In this document: piece by piece, positions 22,422-33,191 of the stretch
Layout: every line of letters begins with the position of its first letter
Position numbering within the stretch: the stretch's first letter is position 1
Origin: Bugula neritina
Taxonomy: Eukaryota; Bryozoa; Gymnolaemata; Cheilostomatida; Bugulidae
Length of the DNA: 60,000 nt
Reading direction: 5' to 3'
NCBI GenBank assembly: GCA_964035545.1
Contig: OZ037768.1
Coordinates: 18,953,700 to 19,013,699, forward strand
Notes under the pieces: generated by a model
Databases searched by the model: none
What the model saw: only the letters and a program-made list of their open reading frames with translations
What the model was told of the DNA's origin: nothing
Position numbers and translations under genes: made by a program

Positions 22422-22424
<3 letters not shown>
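22185..22424. mobile_element. 240-bp hAT-type MITE
   Basis: It starts CAGGGTTGGGGTCAATT and ends AATTACCCCAACCCTG, so the ends are inverted repeats. The first 12 bp equal those of the hAT element at 25711. Internal TAATTACAATTA-type sequence is also shared with that element's subterminal zones. The flanks ACACATAT and ATATATAT are a plausible diverged 8-bp TSD in an AT run. Confidence 0.8.

Positions 22425-22464
<40 letters not shown>
22425..22464. repeat. (AT)n microsatellite
   Basis: About 18 AT dinucleotides adjoin the right end of the MITE. Confidence 0.9.
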
Positions 22465-22467
<3 letters not shown>

Positions 22468-22571
22468 ATGCTCTGTTTTAAACTTTGAGCTCTTTTTAGC
22501 AGCGCACTATATCTCACAGTCATATTAAGGCTCCTTTTAGTTGAGCTCTCTTTATAGTATACTGCTACATA

Positions 22572-24666
22572 ATGAAACAGATAACATTTGACTACTCTAC
22601 AAAGAATATACCACTTCCATCTCAAAAGGACTACATACTACATCTGATACGCCAAATTGAAAATCTCTGTAAAAGAATGAGATGGAGAGCTTACTTCTTC
22701 CTCCATCCAGAGGCTAAAGCCGAGCAAAAAGAAACTTATGGATTTCAATCTAGAAAGGCTCTACCCCAGATCAGTCAATTACTCAGTTTTGAGAAGCGTA
22801 TGCAAAACTTTATACACAAAATAAAGTTTAGGAAAGTTAACTGTGTATTTCAACAAAAGCTTCTTGAAGATATCAGAAATAAAATAGACTGCGCGCAAGT
22901 AACTATACCTGCGGACAAAACATCAAACTTTTATGAGACGATTCCTGATGCCTATAATAAACTTCTCCATGATAATATCACTTCGTGCTATCAAAGAGAA
23001 GATAATTCCACACCAATGAACATCAGCAAAGAAGCAAAAGATATTGCCACAAGCCTCAAGTTAGCAGACCGAATCAACGTCACTGCAGAGAAGCACGCAT
23101 ACATAACTCTAAAAGACCATAAATCCAACTTTGAGACTACACCATCATGCAGACTGATAAACCCATCAAAACCAGAGTTAGGTAAAGTAAGTAAACATAT
23201 ACTTGAGAACATCAATTCTGCTATTGCCTCCAGACTATCACTGAATCAATGGGAAAACACCCAAGCTGTCCTAAACTGGTTTAATAATATTATGGATAAA
23301 AACAACTACTCTTTCATCGAATTTGACATTGTCAACTTTTACCCTTCTATTACAGCCAAGCTCCTCAATGCAGTATTAAACTTTGCTTCGTCTTACATTA
23401 ACATCTCCGAAAGCGACCGAAACATTATGCATACAAAAAAGTCGCTACTCTATAACACCAATGGTGCGTGGAGTAAAGCGAATACCAATAGATTATTCGA
23501 CATTACAATGGGGAGCTACGACGGAGCGGAGACCTGTGAACTGGTGGGTTCGTTTATTCTACACCTGATCACAGCGAAACATGGCTATAATTTCGGATTA
23601 TACCGAGACGATGGCCTTGGAATGATAAAGGCGCCAGCTAATTCCATAGAGTCAATAAAGAAAGACATATGCAACATATTTAAGCAAGAGGGCCTAAAGA
23701 TCACTATTGAAGCAAATAAGAAAGTGGTAAGTTTTCTAGATGTACGCTTAGACCTGTATACTGAGAAATATAAACCATTCAACAAACCAAACAATAATCC
23801 TACATATGTGCATATTAAATCTAACCACCCGCCCTCGATACTGCACAACATACCTGACTCAATTAACAGAGGCCTGTCATCAATTTCAACAGACACTACT
23901 AGCTTCGCCGAATGCACACCATTATACCAAGAGGCCCTAAAGAAAAGCGGATATAACCATAAACTCAAATTCCACCAACAGACAAGGGAAAACCATTCTA
24001 ACAAAATCAACCGCTGGAAGCCCATAACCTGGTTTAATCCGCCATAGAGCCGTAATGTAGCCACAAATGCAGGCAAAGAATTTATGAAGATAGCACGGGA
24101 AGAGTTCCCACACAACCATGCCCTTAGTAAAATATTCAACAACAAAACCTTAAAAGTCAGCTACAGCTGCATGAAGAATGTACGGTCTATGATAAGAGAC
24201 CACAACAAAAAATTACTACACCAACAGGAGAATGTAAATAATCCATGCAACTGCAGAAATAAGAATCTGTGCCCACTCAATGGTGACTGCAGATCAAAAG
24301 CTCTAATCTACCAAGCCGCTGTCTCCTCTAACAACCATACAGAAACATATGTTGGACTAACTAAAGGTGAATTCAAATTTAGATATCATAACCATATAGC
24401 CAGTTTTAAACACAATAGTAAACGCAACTCTACTGAGCTCAGTAAATATGTCTGGACTTTAAAAGACAAGAATATGGATAACAATATACAATGGAGAATT
24501 TTAAAACATGCTCGACCGTGCAATAAAAACTCCCCCTCTGCCACCTATGTTTATGGGAGAAATACTTCATAGTATATAAGCCAACATACCCTTCTTTAAA
24601 CACCAGAAGTGACTTTATTTCTACATGTAGGCATGCACGGGCATTTGTTTTAGAAAGCATTAGATG
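22572..24666 (+). pseudogene. Penelope-like retroelement copy 1: RT plus GIY-YIG endonuclease
   Basis: From ATG 22572 one frame runs 491 aa to TAG 24045-24047 and continues in the same frame past it to 24572; the last part shifts frame near 24535 and ends near 24666. N-terminal: KRMRWRAYFFL, IPADKTSNFY. RT core: ITLKDHKSNF, CRLINPSKPELGK, motif [28 protein letters not shown], motif [11 protein letters not shown] with the catalytic DD, then SFLDVRLDL. After the stop come KVSYSCMKNV, the Cys cluster CNCRNKNLCPLNGDC and a GIY-YIG nuclease (ETYVGLTKGEFKFRYHNH). RT with C-terminal GIY-YIG is the hallmark of Penelope-like elements. One nonsense codon and one frameshift are the only breaks noted, so the copy is fairly young. 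Confidence 0.88.
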
Positions 24667-24772
24667 AGCTTTTTATAATCTACACATTATGCTTACCAGC
24701 CTATTTTAAATATAAACCCGCCAGCTTTTCACTATATAAATCGCATCATGTATTATATTCTTTAGTAGATTT

Positions 24773-24834
24773 AAACATTTTGTCTGAAGAGTGTATATAT
24801 TAACACGCATGAAACTATTAGTAATAAAATGTTT
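24773..24834 (+). ncRNA. Type I hammerhead ribozyme in the 3' region of Penelope copy 1
   Basis: Core CTGAAGA (24784-24790) and GAAA (24811-24814) are intact. Stem I is 9 bp, AAACATTTT (24773-24781) with AAAATGTTT (24826-24834). Stem III is a minimal C-U/A-G pair closing a 3-nt loop, followed by the cleavage triplet GTA (cut after 24823). Stem II (GTGT with GCAT) is weak, with wobble pairs, so activity may be reduced. Penelope-like elements are known to carry such ribozymes. Confidence 0.8.
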
Positions 24835-24864
24835 TATCAAATTTAACTGTGACATTTTAACTCT

Positions 24865-24982
<118 letters not shown>

Positions 24983-25111
24983 GTATGCTGATTGTCAATC
25001 TAGTTGGAGTTCCAGCAAAGTAAAGTGCTCGATATCACGGGTGACAGAGCTAATATAGTGTAGTGTGTTCAGATTGTTAATGATACATATATATTTTTTT
25101 ATTTAAAAAAT

Positions 25112-25162
25112 CTTACACGACTATATAGTTTCGTACAGTAAACTGCACTCGTCAGGTGTTAG
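25112..25162 (-). ncRNA. Hammerhead ribozyme, left arm
   Basis: Exact mirror of the ribozyme at 25504-25554, read on the minus strand: stem I CTAACAC, core CTGACGA, stem II GTGCAG/CTGTAC, GAAA, stem III CTA/TAG, cleavage triplet GTC. Confidence 0.88.
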
Positions 25163-25503
25163 ACTAAAAATAAATAAAATCTATGAAGCATACCGATTAT
25201 TCAAATTTTTACATAAAGAAAATTATCATGCTAAACACAACGTAAAACGAAATGCAAACATAGTAGTGGATTTGGTGTTATCTATTAATTAATTAAATTG
25301 CTCTTTTTCTAAAGGATTAGACTATAAAAGCTAGATGTTTGATGGAAAGGTTAATTTATAATAGGTAGTACTATGGTTGAGAGTTGTTAGTATTGTTATG
25401 TGATGTTGCCCAGGTAGTGCTTACGTGCATGTCTGCATGTGGATAAAATTTCATTTCTGTTATTAAGGGAAGATTTGCTTCATAGATTTTATTTATTTTT
25501 AGT

Positions 25504-25554
25504 CTAACACCTGACGAGTGCAGTTTACTGTACGAAACTATATAGTCGTGTAAG
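25504..25554 (+). ncRNA. Hammerhead ribozyme, right arm
   Basis: Core CTGACGA (25511-25517). Stem II GTGCAG (25518-25523) pairs with CTGTAC (25528-25533) around TTTA, 6 bp with one G-U. GAAA is at 25534-25537. Stem III CTA (25538-25540) pairs with TAG (25543-25545). The cleavage triplet is GTC, cut after 25547. Stem I CTAACAC (25504-25510) pairs with GTGTAAG (25548-25554), six of seven positions. All core bases needed for catalysis are present. Confidence 0.9.
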
Positions 25555-25710
25555 ATTTTTTAAATAAAAAAATATATATGTATCATTAACAATCTGAACA
25601 CACTACACTATATATATATATATATATATATATGAAGAGCAAAATAAAAAAACCAGTGGTGTCACATTTTTAAATTTTTTGAGTTATGTGCACTTTCATG
25701 TACTTTGAAG

Positions 25711-28706
25711 CAGGGTTGGGGTAATTTTAATTTGTAATTGGTTGTAATTAATTAAATTTTTTCAAGTAATTAAATGTAATTTGTAATTGATGTAGGAAAA
25801 TGTAATTGTAATTAATTACTTATCTAATGTAAATGATTTTTACAATTACTTTATAGTTTCATATCAATTACTTTGTCGTATTTTTAACTCTTAAAAACTG
25901 TTTATACCTTTTTTACCATGGCTACTGTATAATAAAAAGTTCAAACTAATTCAATGTAGCATTGCATCACTCTACTACTCACTCTTAAGAATTCCCAGTG
26001 CATGTGGATCCCTAGAGTGAGATTGCATAACTTATATTTGTCTTTCGTGAGATTAAAGGAGGTTATACACTATTTACCATCACGATATAGGTAGATTTCA
26101 GCATTAGAAGAAGTTGTGTTAACATGTCAAGGCATGGCTAATTAATAGGCACAGGAGGTCAATTTAATTTAAAGTTTTCACTAGTGTGAAATAAGAACAA
26201 AAAATGTGGTCCATGTGTCAGAAGTTAACGGGCTACTAACACCTAAAAGGTAGCCAGCAAAAGAGGTGCTGGAACAACATTACAAAACCCACTTATCTCC
26301 ATTGAAAACGTACCTTAATGTAAGCTTTCACGATCCACCTTGCCCTTGAGTGAAGAAGTTCATTATATATTGAGAATTCTCCAAGCTAAGATTGCAGTTC
26401 TAACAGCATGACTCAAGTTTGGGACCACTTTATTTTACCTGAAGGTTATGACAAGAGCGAGAACAACCTTAAAGCCAAATGCAAACATTGCTTATCCTCC
26501 ATCTCAGGATCCAGAGAAGCAACATCCAACTTTGTGATAAATTTAAAAGTAAAGTTTGACCATTTATACATCCTATTAATATCTTAGTTCTACACATAAT
26601 GTTACCACATTGGCTGACTGAGTTTATCTGTTATTTATTTTTATGAATATGATGACATAAGTTAGACATTAGATATATATACACATGTATATATATAACA
26701 GCTTGTCTAATAGACAAGCTGTTTTATATATCTGTTCAAAACAAAGCAACATGAATTTATATATGGCTTAAATATTTAACTCTGGCTGTCTGCACTTTGT
26801 TTTCACAGAGGAAGCATGAAGATGTCCATTTGTCACATAAACCAGCCACCATAGCCGCCTGTCAGCCAACTTTAAACTCATTTGTTGTACCAATCAAGAA
26901 GTACGGGCCTTGTGATTCACGGCAGAAACTGATGACAGATCTTTTGGTGAAGACAATTGCTTGTGACTTGCTTCCACTTTCTTTTGTGGAGTGAAAACTT
27001 CAGCAGCCTGATGCAATTGACAGAGCCTTGTTACACTATGCGCAGCCGGAAGCACTCAACTATCAACCTTATCCCAAACAAGGTCAAGGAAATAGACAGC
27101 ATATTGCGGGCAAAACTGAAAAATATTTCAGTGTGTATTACTGTGGACATGTGGTCCAATCGACAGATGAAGGGGTTTATTGGGACTACTGGTCTTTACA
27201 TCCTAAACTGGACCCTTCAACCTGTCATGCTAGCCTGCTCTCGTTTTCAAGGCCGTCACACAGCAAACCAGACCAGACGCTAGCATGCTTTGGAATTGAT
27301 GAAAAGGTTACGAATATAATGATTCATAATGTATCAAACATGACTAAGGCATTTGGCTTACCTGGGTTTGAAAGCATAAAAGATGAGGAAGGAGTCAAAT
27401 AGAGATGACAGAATGAATTATGAGGAAACAGGTGTGGAGCATGATCCATGCTTTGCACATACACTACAGTTAGTGGTGAAGGATGGACTTAAGCAAGCTG
27501 GGTCTATAACTAAGGTTCTTTCTAAAGCAGCTCACATTGTTAGTTTTATAAGGCGATCAACTTTAGCCACTGACATACTTGAATGTGAGCGAAAAGTTCA
27601 AGCTGCAACCTGCACTAGATGGAATTCATAACCGTTGATGATTCGTTTTATCTTGCAAAAAATTGCAGACCTTGGTTGCCCAAAACTATTAACAAATGAT
27701 CGTAAAACCCTGGATGATGTGTGTGATATACTTGTGCCATTTGAAAAGGCAACACATGCAGTGCAGGGTGACCAGGGTGTCACATCTAGTTTTGTAATTA
27801 TTATCATGCATTCGTGGGACAAAACTCTAACTGGTGGAGATGGCACAGAAGTACAATTGCCAGTTTGTGTTGGTTCTGCAAACATCTTTTATGAGGCGAA
27901 TGGCGTACGAGAATAAGGAAGTTTTTCTCCTGGCAACAACCCTTGACCCTCGATTTAAACTAAAGTGGTGCCAGGGGTTAGAGTTGGAGAAATAGACAAT
28001 TGATCTAGTGCACAAAGCTGCTCGGGTGGTCACAGTTAAAGGAGCTTTTATTGAAGAAACAGAGCCACATGCAAAGAAACCAAAACCAGATGGTGATTTC
28101 TTTGACTTTTTCCTTGAGTCACAGCCAGTAGCCAATACTCCATCATCTAACGCAAAGAAAGAAGTGGAGGAGTATCTTGCTGCCCCCTCCTGAAGAGAAC
28201 CAAAGACCAAATGACTTTTTTGGGGAGGGGGAGGGTGAATGATTCAAAATACCCGCATTTGGCTACTCTTGCTGCCAGGTACTTAGCAGTGCCAGCCTCC
28301 TCCGCCTCTGTAGAACGGTTGTTTAGGGCCAGAGGAAAAAATTTTCAGGCCTGATAGATGTTGCCTATTAGATCATGTGTTTGAAAATCCCATGTTTCTA
28401 AAATGCAATGGACATTGGTAAATAGAGCAAATGACCTCTTCATTATTATCAAGTAAAACAATTAATATAAATTTTATGAATACAAATAATTGTGACTAAT
28501 GGTGTGGTTATTGAAATTAAAAAAATGATGAAAATACATAGTTATTCTTTCTGGTTTGGTGTCAAAGTAATTGTAATTGTAATTAATTACGTTGCAATGT
28601 AATTGTAATTAATTACATTTGGTTTCAACTGTAATTGTAATTGATAAATGATCATGTAATTGTAATTGCAATTAATTACATTCATATGTACTTGACCTCA
28701 ACCCTG
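25711..28706 (+). mobile_element. hAT DNA transposon (2,996 bp)
   Basis: The ends CAGGGTTGGGGT and ACCTCAACCCTG are inverted repeats. The perfect 8-bp TSD CTTTGAAG lies at 25703-25710 and 28707-28714, the length typical of hAT. TAATTACAATTA-like subterminal repeats fill 25720-25870 and 28565-28690. The transposase inside is broken. Confidence 0.97.
26408..28440 (+). pseudogene. BED-finger hAT transposase (ZBED-like), broken
   Basis: Exon 1 (26408-26548) starts MTQVWDHFILPEGYD and has the first zinc pair CKHC. An intron 26549-26808 (GTAAAG..CACAG) is followed by RKHEDVH, the His pair of the BED finger. Later pieces in changing frames match hAT order: CITVDMWSNRQMKGFIG (catalytic D), LACSRFQGRHTANQT, VSNMTKAFGLPGFE, EHDPCFAHTLQLVVKDGL, TRWNS, AATTLDPRFKLKW and a decayed C-terminal dimerisation zone near 28240-28330. 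At least five frameshifts or stops separate them, so no active protein is made. Confidence 0.9.
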
Positions 28707-28714
28707 CTTTGAAG

Positions 28715-28947
28715 CCCATAGAACAACATGCAGTAGGTATAAAATTGGAAAATCAGTGTTGTCCAATGAAAAATAGCATTTAAAAACAAGCTCCAATGAA
28801 ATATCAATATATGTCTATGTCTCCAAATGAAACAATCAGCTATGTCCATTGTTCAGCCAATCACATTGCACAATGCACAACACTGCAGTCTGCAACATTA
28901 TTTCTTGTTAGGTTAGTAAAAAGTGGTTGAGTGGTAGCAACATTGTT
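28715..28947. other. 5' flank of the DDE-like transposon gene
   Basis: Non-coding sequence between the hAT TSD and the ATG at 28948. It continues the outer transposon sequence broken by the hAT insertion. Confidence 0.5.
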
Positions 28948-30696
28948 ATGGCAGACTCTTGTTAACATCCAGTTTTAACAGATAAACCTAGGAAAAGACA
29001 ATCTAAAGGGAGTGCAAAAAAACAAGCAAAGAAACAGAGAGTGTGTAGTCATAAAACTGGTGAAGACTGCCTGTGTAAGAAGAAGCGCTTTGAAAAAGTG
29101 AGTCTAGTAGAGAGGCAGAAACTCATCCGACTTTAATGAAAAGTACACCACCAAGAACCAACAAGATGGCTACTTATCTACACTTATAAAAGTTTGTGAC
29201 ATAAAAAGAAGGCCTAGAGGTGGAGATCAAACTAAAGCTAACCCTCATAACCACACGTACATGTATAGGGTCAGAACAAAGAATGATGGCCAATGCAACA
29301 TCAGCAAGAAAATAGTCTGCCTCAAGGCTTTCATATCCTTGTTTTGCAGAACTTTGGAGCGATTAGAGACTATCAGGAGATCATTGATACAAACAGGTGA
29401 GTCAGATCAAATTTACGTTTTGGACTTTTGACCAAACTGATTCCTATTTAGCCTCTGAAGTCATCTCACAAGTTCAGTTAGTCTACATTTTTTCAAGTGT
29501 GTCAGCTGAGTTAAGTATTGGTGTACTACTAGTAATAAATTACTATAGAAAATATGATGAAATCTCTAGTAACGCCAAGCAAACTCTGATGCTTAATAAT
29601 AATGAATTTTGCATAGAAAACTGACTTTTCCAAAATCGTTTAGTGCTTATGTTTGGAAGAGGGTGCCCACACCCAACTCCCACTATACCTTTAAATGAGC
29701 TGTTTTATTTGATAGGGCATCCTCTGCAAGACGGAAGAGGTAGACACGACAATCGACCACATTGGCTCTCAGATTATGCAAAGCAGGCAGTCCTTGACCT
29801 CATCAAAACGTACAAAAGCCGCACTTCACATTACTCAAGAGAGTTTTCTCGGCGACTCTACCTCCCACAGGAGCATAACATCACAAAAACGCGCACTTTA
29901 TTTCAGGATGCACATCTTCAAAATGATGTTGGCTATGAAATATACCGTAATCTGGTTAATGGAAACCTCAACATTTCATTTGGGAACCCACGGAAGGATA
30001 CCTGCTCCACATGTGATGAATTAGTCTGCTTTGACGAAACTGTTGCCGGTAAAGATTCAGATGAAGTAACATCAATGATCAATGACTTCATTAAAAATCA
30101 TCTATCTCGAGAGATTGTTGAGCTAGAACTGTTCTGTGATGGGTGTGCCGAACAAAACAAAAATTACACACTTGTTCGATATTTTCACTGGTTGGTACAT
30201 GAACAAAAGCGATTTAGCAAAATATTTTTAGGCTACCCAATCCGTGGTCATTCCTATATGGAATGTGATAGACATGAACGCTGTGAACTGCAAGTCTGAT
30301 GTAGATCTTCCATCTGGCTGGGTTGATATATTTCAAAATGCCTGTAAAAACCCAACACCGTTTAATGTAATCCCTCTCAATGCTGCATCATTTCTTAACT
30401 ACACTGCTCACCTAAAACCAAGATATAAATTCAACTGTCCTTTAAAGACTCGACCCATGCTTCAACTGTTTACCTCAGCAAATGAAGACAAGCGTGCAGT
30501 ACTGCACAGAGATTCCTGGAATGGCGTGTATCACGCAAGCATCATTTGTAAACTTTCAGGAGCCTGTCATTTGCCACCACTGACCCCTATAAACACTAAC
30601 CCACTACCAATAAGAAAGGTAAAATACGAAGACCTGTAGGTGCTGAAGCGTTTCTGTGATGCTGACAATAAAAATCTTTATGATGATCTGAAATAA
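28948..30696 (+). pseudogene. DDE-like transposon protein (CDGCAEQNKN family), lightly damaged
   Basis: Exon 1 (28948-29396) begins MADSC, meets a stop after five codons, then reads a basic stretch (KPRKRQSK..KKQAKK), a Cys-rich motif (CSHKTGEDCLCKKKRF) and, after a +1 shift near 29130, NHTYMYRVRTKND and KKIVCLKAFISLF. The intron 29397-29715 (GTGAGT..GATAG) joins RRSLIQTG to HPLQDGRGRHDNRP. Exon 2 has SHYSREFSRRLYLP, CSTCDELVCF and FCDGCAEQNKNYTLVRYFHW..FLGYPIRGHSYMECDR, a pattern of acidic residues and QNKN/RGHS that resembles RNase H-fold (DDE, DUF7869-like) proteins of transposons. A shift near 30265 leads to DLPSGWVDIFQNA and ends KYEDL, stop, VLKRFCDADNK. Superfamily unnamed; assignment partly from memory of similar proteins. 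Confidence 0.65.
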
Positions 30697-31083
30697 ACTG
30701 AGACCGTTGATAATGATGAACTCTAAATACCAACATTTTATGCTTATGAGTGTACATTTTTGTTACTTTCACATAATATAGGCAAATAAAATAAAATTTA
30801 TGATAGTATAACAACAACCTGCAACATGATTTTCACATGGAAAGGAAAAAATAGGAGATGTCCATATAGAACATGGAGGTGACATCAGCAACATTGTGCC
30901 ATGAATTATACTTCAACATAGAAAAATTCTTGCTCACATAGAGCAGAAAGTATAGGACTAAAATGGAGCATGTAGTTTAGTGCACCGCAGTAGTTGTTGG
31001 CTAGCACTAGAGTCAAAAATTTAAAAATTTCCAAGTTTTCTATTCCTAAAAAGTGGCACATCACTGGTTTTTTTCTTTGTGCT

Positions 31084-33140
31084 GTGTATATTGATGTTTG
31101 CATCAAGTTGACCACCATGAACAAGCACTTATTTATTGTGTTTGATCTCGTGGAATTTTATCCTTCTATATCTTTAATATTGCTATCAGATGTTCTCGAA
31201 TTTGCCAGTTCGCATACTAGAGTCAGCAACCATGAAAGGAATATTATAATATTGCATAAAAAAATCTATACTGGTGCATGACAAGTTTTGGGGTAAAATA
31301 TCATCAGATAATTTGTTTGACGTCACTATGGGCTTGCAGGATGATGCTGAAAAATGTGAACTAGTCGGCTTATTTTTATCAAGTGCAATCTCAAAAAATT
31401 TTAAAGCTAATATTGGACTATATCGAGATGATGGGCTAGGAAGAACAGACCTCAAACTTCAATTAGCTGAAAGATTGAAAAAAGATCTCTGCACATTATT
31501 TCAGTCACACGGTCTAAAGATCACCATAGATTTTAACATCAAAACAACCGACTATTTAGATGTTACCTTAGATCTGGTCAAGAAACAATACAGACCATAC
31601 TCTAAGCCCAACAACATTCCTCTGTACGTACACAAAGAGTCTAATCATCCCTATAGCATACTAAAAAATATACCAGAATCCATAAATCGCAGACTTTGTG
31701 ATATATCTACTAATGAGACCATTTTTAATAATGCCATCAAGATGCGTTGGCTAAAAGTGGACATAACTATCAGCTCAAATACAGAAACTACACAAACAGC
31801 ACCAATACGACATCAAACCTACACGACAAAGACGAATCATCTGGGACAAACCGTTCTATAGTGGTAATGTAAAGACCAAAATCGGCTCCTTATTCTTCAA
31901 GCTAATAAAAGATGTATTCCACAGCAAACACACATTACACAAAATATCTAACAATAACACACTGAAACTCAGCTACAGTTACTGCGCTAGCTTAGAGCAA
32001 ACCATTACTGCCCACAACAAAAGTGTTGCTAATTGTAACACTGCCTCTACATCACAGGCAGGCTGCAACTGTTGAAATGTAGAAAGGTGCCCGCTACCAG
32101 GATAATGCACAACTCCAAATATGATGCACCAGGCTAATGTATCTGTTCCATCAAACAATACTGTTGAAACATATGTAGGATTTTCTTCTACTACATTCAA
32201 GCCAAGGTATTACAACCGCCTTGCTTCCTTCACGCATCCGACCAAGTGCTTACAAACTGAGTTAAGCAAATACATCTGTGTAGCGTTTTGACCATTCCTC
32301 ATTGTATTACACACTACTACATTGTCTTAACTTTTGCTCAATCCATTCAAATCATCGCCTGCTGTGGCACAGGACAATTCATCACCATTCACTCATACTC
32401 ATTTAGCTACTCACTTAGTCATAGCTTTTTAAACCACTGATAGGTTTGTATTCACTATTTAAATGCAATGATTCTTGCGACCACAATAGCTGTCAGCATT
32501 TTTTAGCTTGTAGCCAAAAATTATAGCAGCTGAGTTGTTTTATGCTTTCATGCCAGTCTGATGCGTTTCTCCACTGACTGTATTATAGTTGTCACTAGTC
32601 ATTTTTTGACTCTGTACATGATACATATAGATATTAAACCTTTCACTATTACAACCTTATATATTCAATTCTAACTCTTCCCAGGAAGGGTAATAGAGGT
32701 ATGTTGAACATTGTTATGCAACAATTTTGTAATGTGTTATGTTTCATTTTTCTTGTCATCAATGTCTTTATCAAATTGTATTATTGTAGTTTCACGTTGG
32801 ATTTAATAAACATCAGCAAAACTCCAGCAGTGCAACCTATTATTAATAAACTGGGGTTGAAGTTACAATCTGGTCTTTAAAAGACAGAGGCCTGGATTTC
32901 ACAATTTCCTGGAAAATTCTTAGAAAAGCTCAGCCATATAATAACATCACTAAAAGCTGTCAGCTGTGCTGATGGGAAAAATATTTTATTCTGTACAAGC
33001 CACGGTTGTCTTCTCTTAACAAGCACAATGATTTTTTATCTATATGCAGGCATAGCAGGAAATTCCTACTCAAGAATGCTGTGACATAGCTAATTACATC
33101 CAATGCTACCTGTGTGTTATATTTTAATCTTCATGCTTTA
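31084..33140 (+). pseudogene. Penelope-like retroelement copy 2, 5'-truncated
   Basis: It starts inside RT (MNKHLFIVFDLVEFYPSI, motif A), shifts frame near 31275, then reads [40 protein letters not shown] and KPNNIPLYVHKESNHP to 31740. More shifts lead to WDKPFYSGNVKTKIGS, KLSYSYCASLE and the GIY-YIG part (VETYVGFSSTTFKPRYYNR, ELSKYI). A solo LTR (32279-32867) cuts it there. WSLKDRGLDFTISWKILRKA, CQLC and RKFLLKNA follow after the LTR. The upstream part was lost at the edge of the DNA transposon ending near 31082. Confidence 0.85.
32279..32867. mobile_element. 589-bp solo LTR inside Penelope copy 2
   Basis: It begins TGTAGCG and ends GTTACA (TG..CA, TGTA/TACA inverted ends). The 5-bp TSD ATCTG is at 32274-32278 and 32868-32872. 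Removing it joins the two halves of the GIY-YIG frame at the point where copy 1 is continuous (SKY / W.LKD). An AATAAA signal lies near its right end. Confidence 0.85.
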
Positions 33141-33191
33141 TTCTGTGCATATATTCAGTTTTACCATATTATATAGTTGAGAGCAATCATG

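Larger units (their letters stand above)
25053..25613. mobile_element. 561-bp element with perfect 138-bp inverted repeats, each holding a hammerhead ribozyme
   Basis: Left arm 25053-25190 and right arm 25476-25613 are exact reverse complements as far as I can check base by base. The 285-bp centre (25191-25475) has no ORF. Each arm contains one hammerhead fold, on the minus strand on the left and the plus strand on the right, so the two point outward. AT runs lie on the right edge and 70 bp to the left. It lies downstream of Penelope copy 1. It may be a pair of Penelope terminal segments (pLTR) joined head to head, or an independent non-autonomous unit. Confidence 0.9.
25638..31082 (+). mobile_element. 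DNA transposon with DDE-like gene, interrupted by a hAT element
   Basis: The left end (AGCAAAATAAAAAAACCAGT, 25638) and the reverse complement of the right end (AGCACAAAGAAAAAAACCAG, ending near 31082) match over about 35-40 bp, with later matches GTG(G/A)TGT and (A/C)TTTTTA. The gene at 28948-30696 lies inside. The hAT element at 25711-28706 split it. The right end abuts Penelope copy 2, whose 5' part is missing, so the transposon probably jumped into or next to it. The exact ends and TSD are uncertain. Confidence 0.7.

Noticed and set aside
22245-22625. 126-aa minus-strand ORF
   Set aside because: It crosses the MITE and an AT run and has no domain.
23585-24145. 186-aa minus-strand ORF opposite the Penelope RT
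   Set aside because: Antisense shadow of the RT frame.
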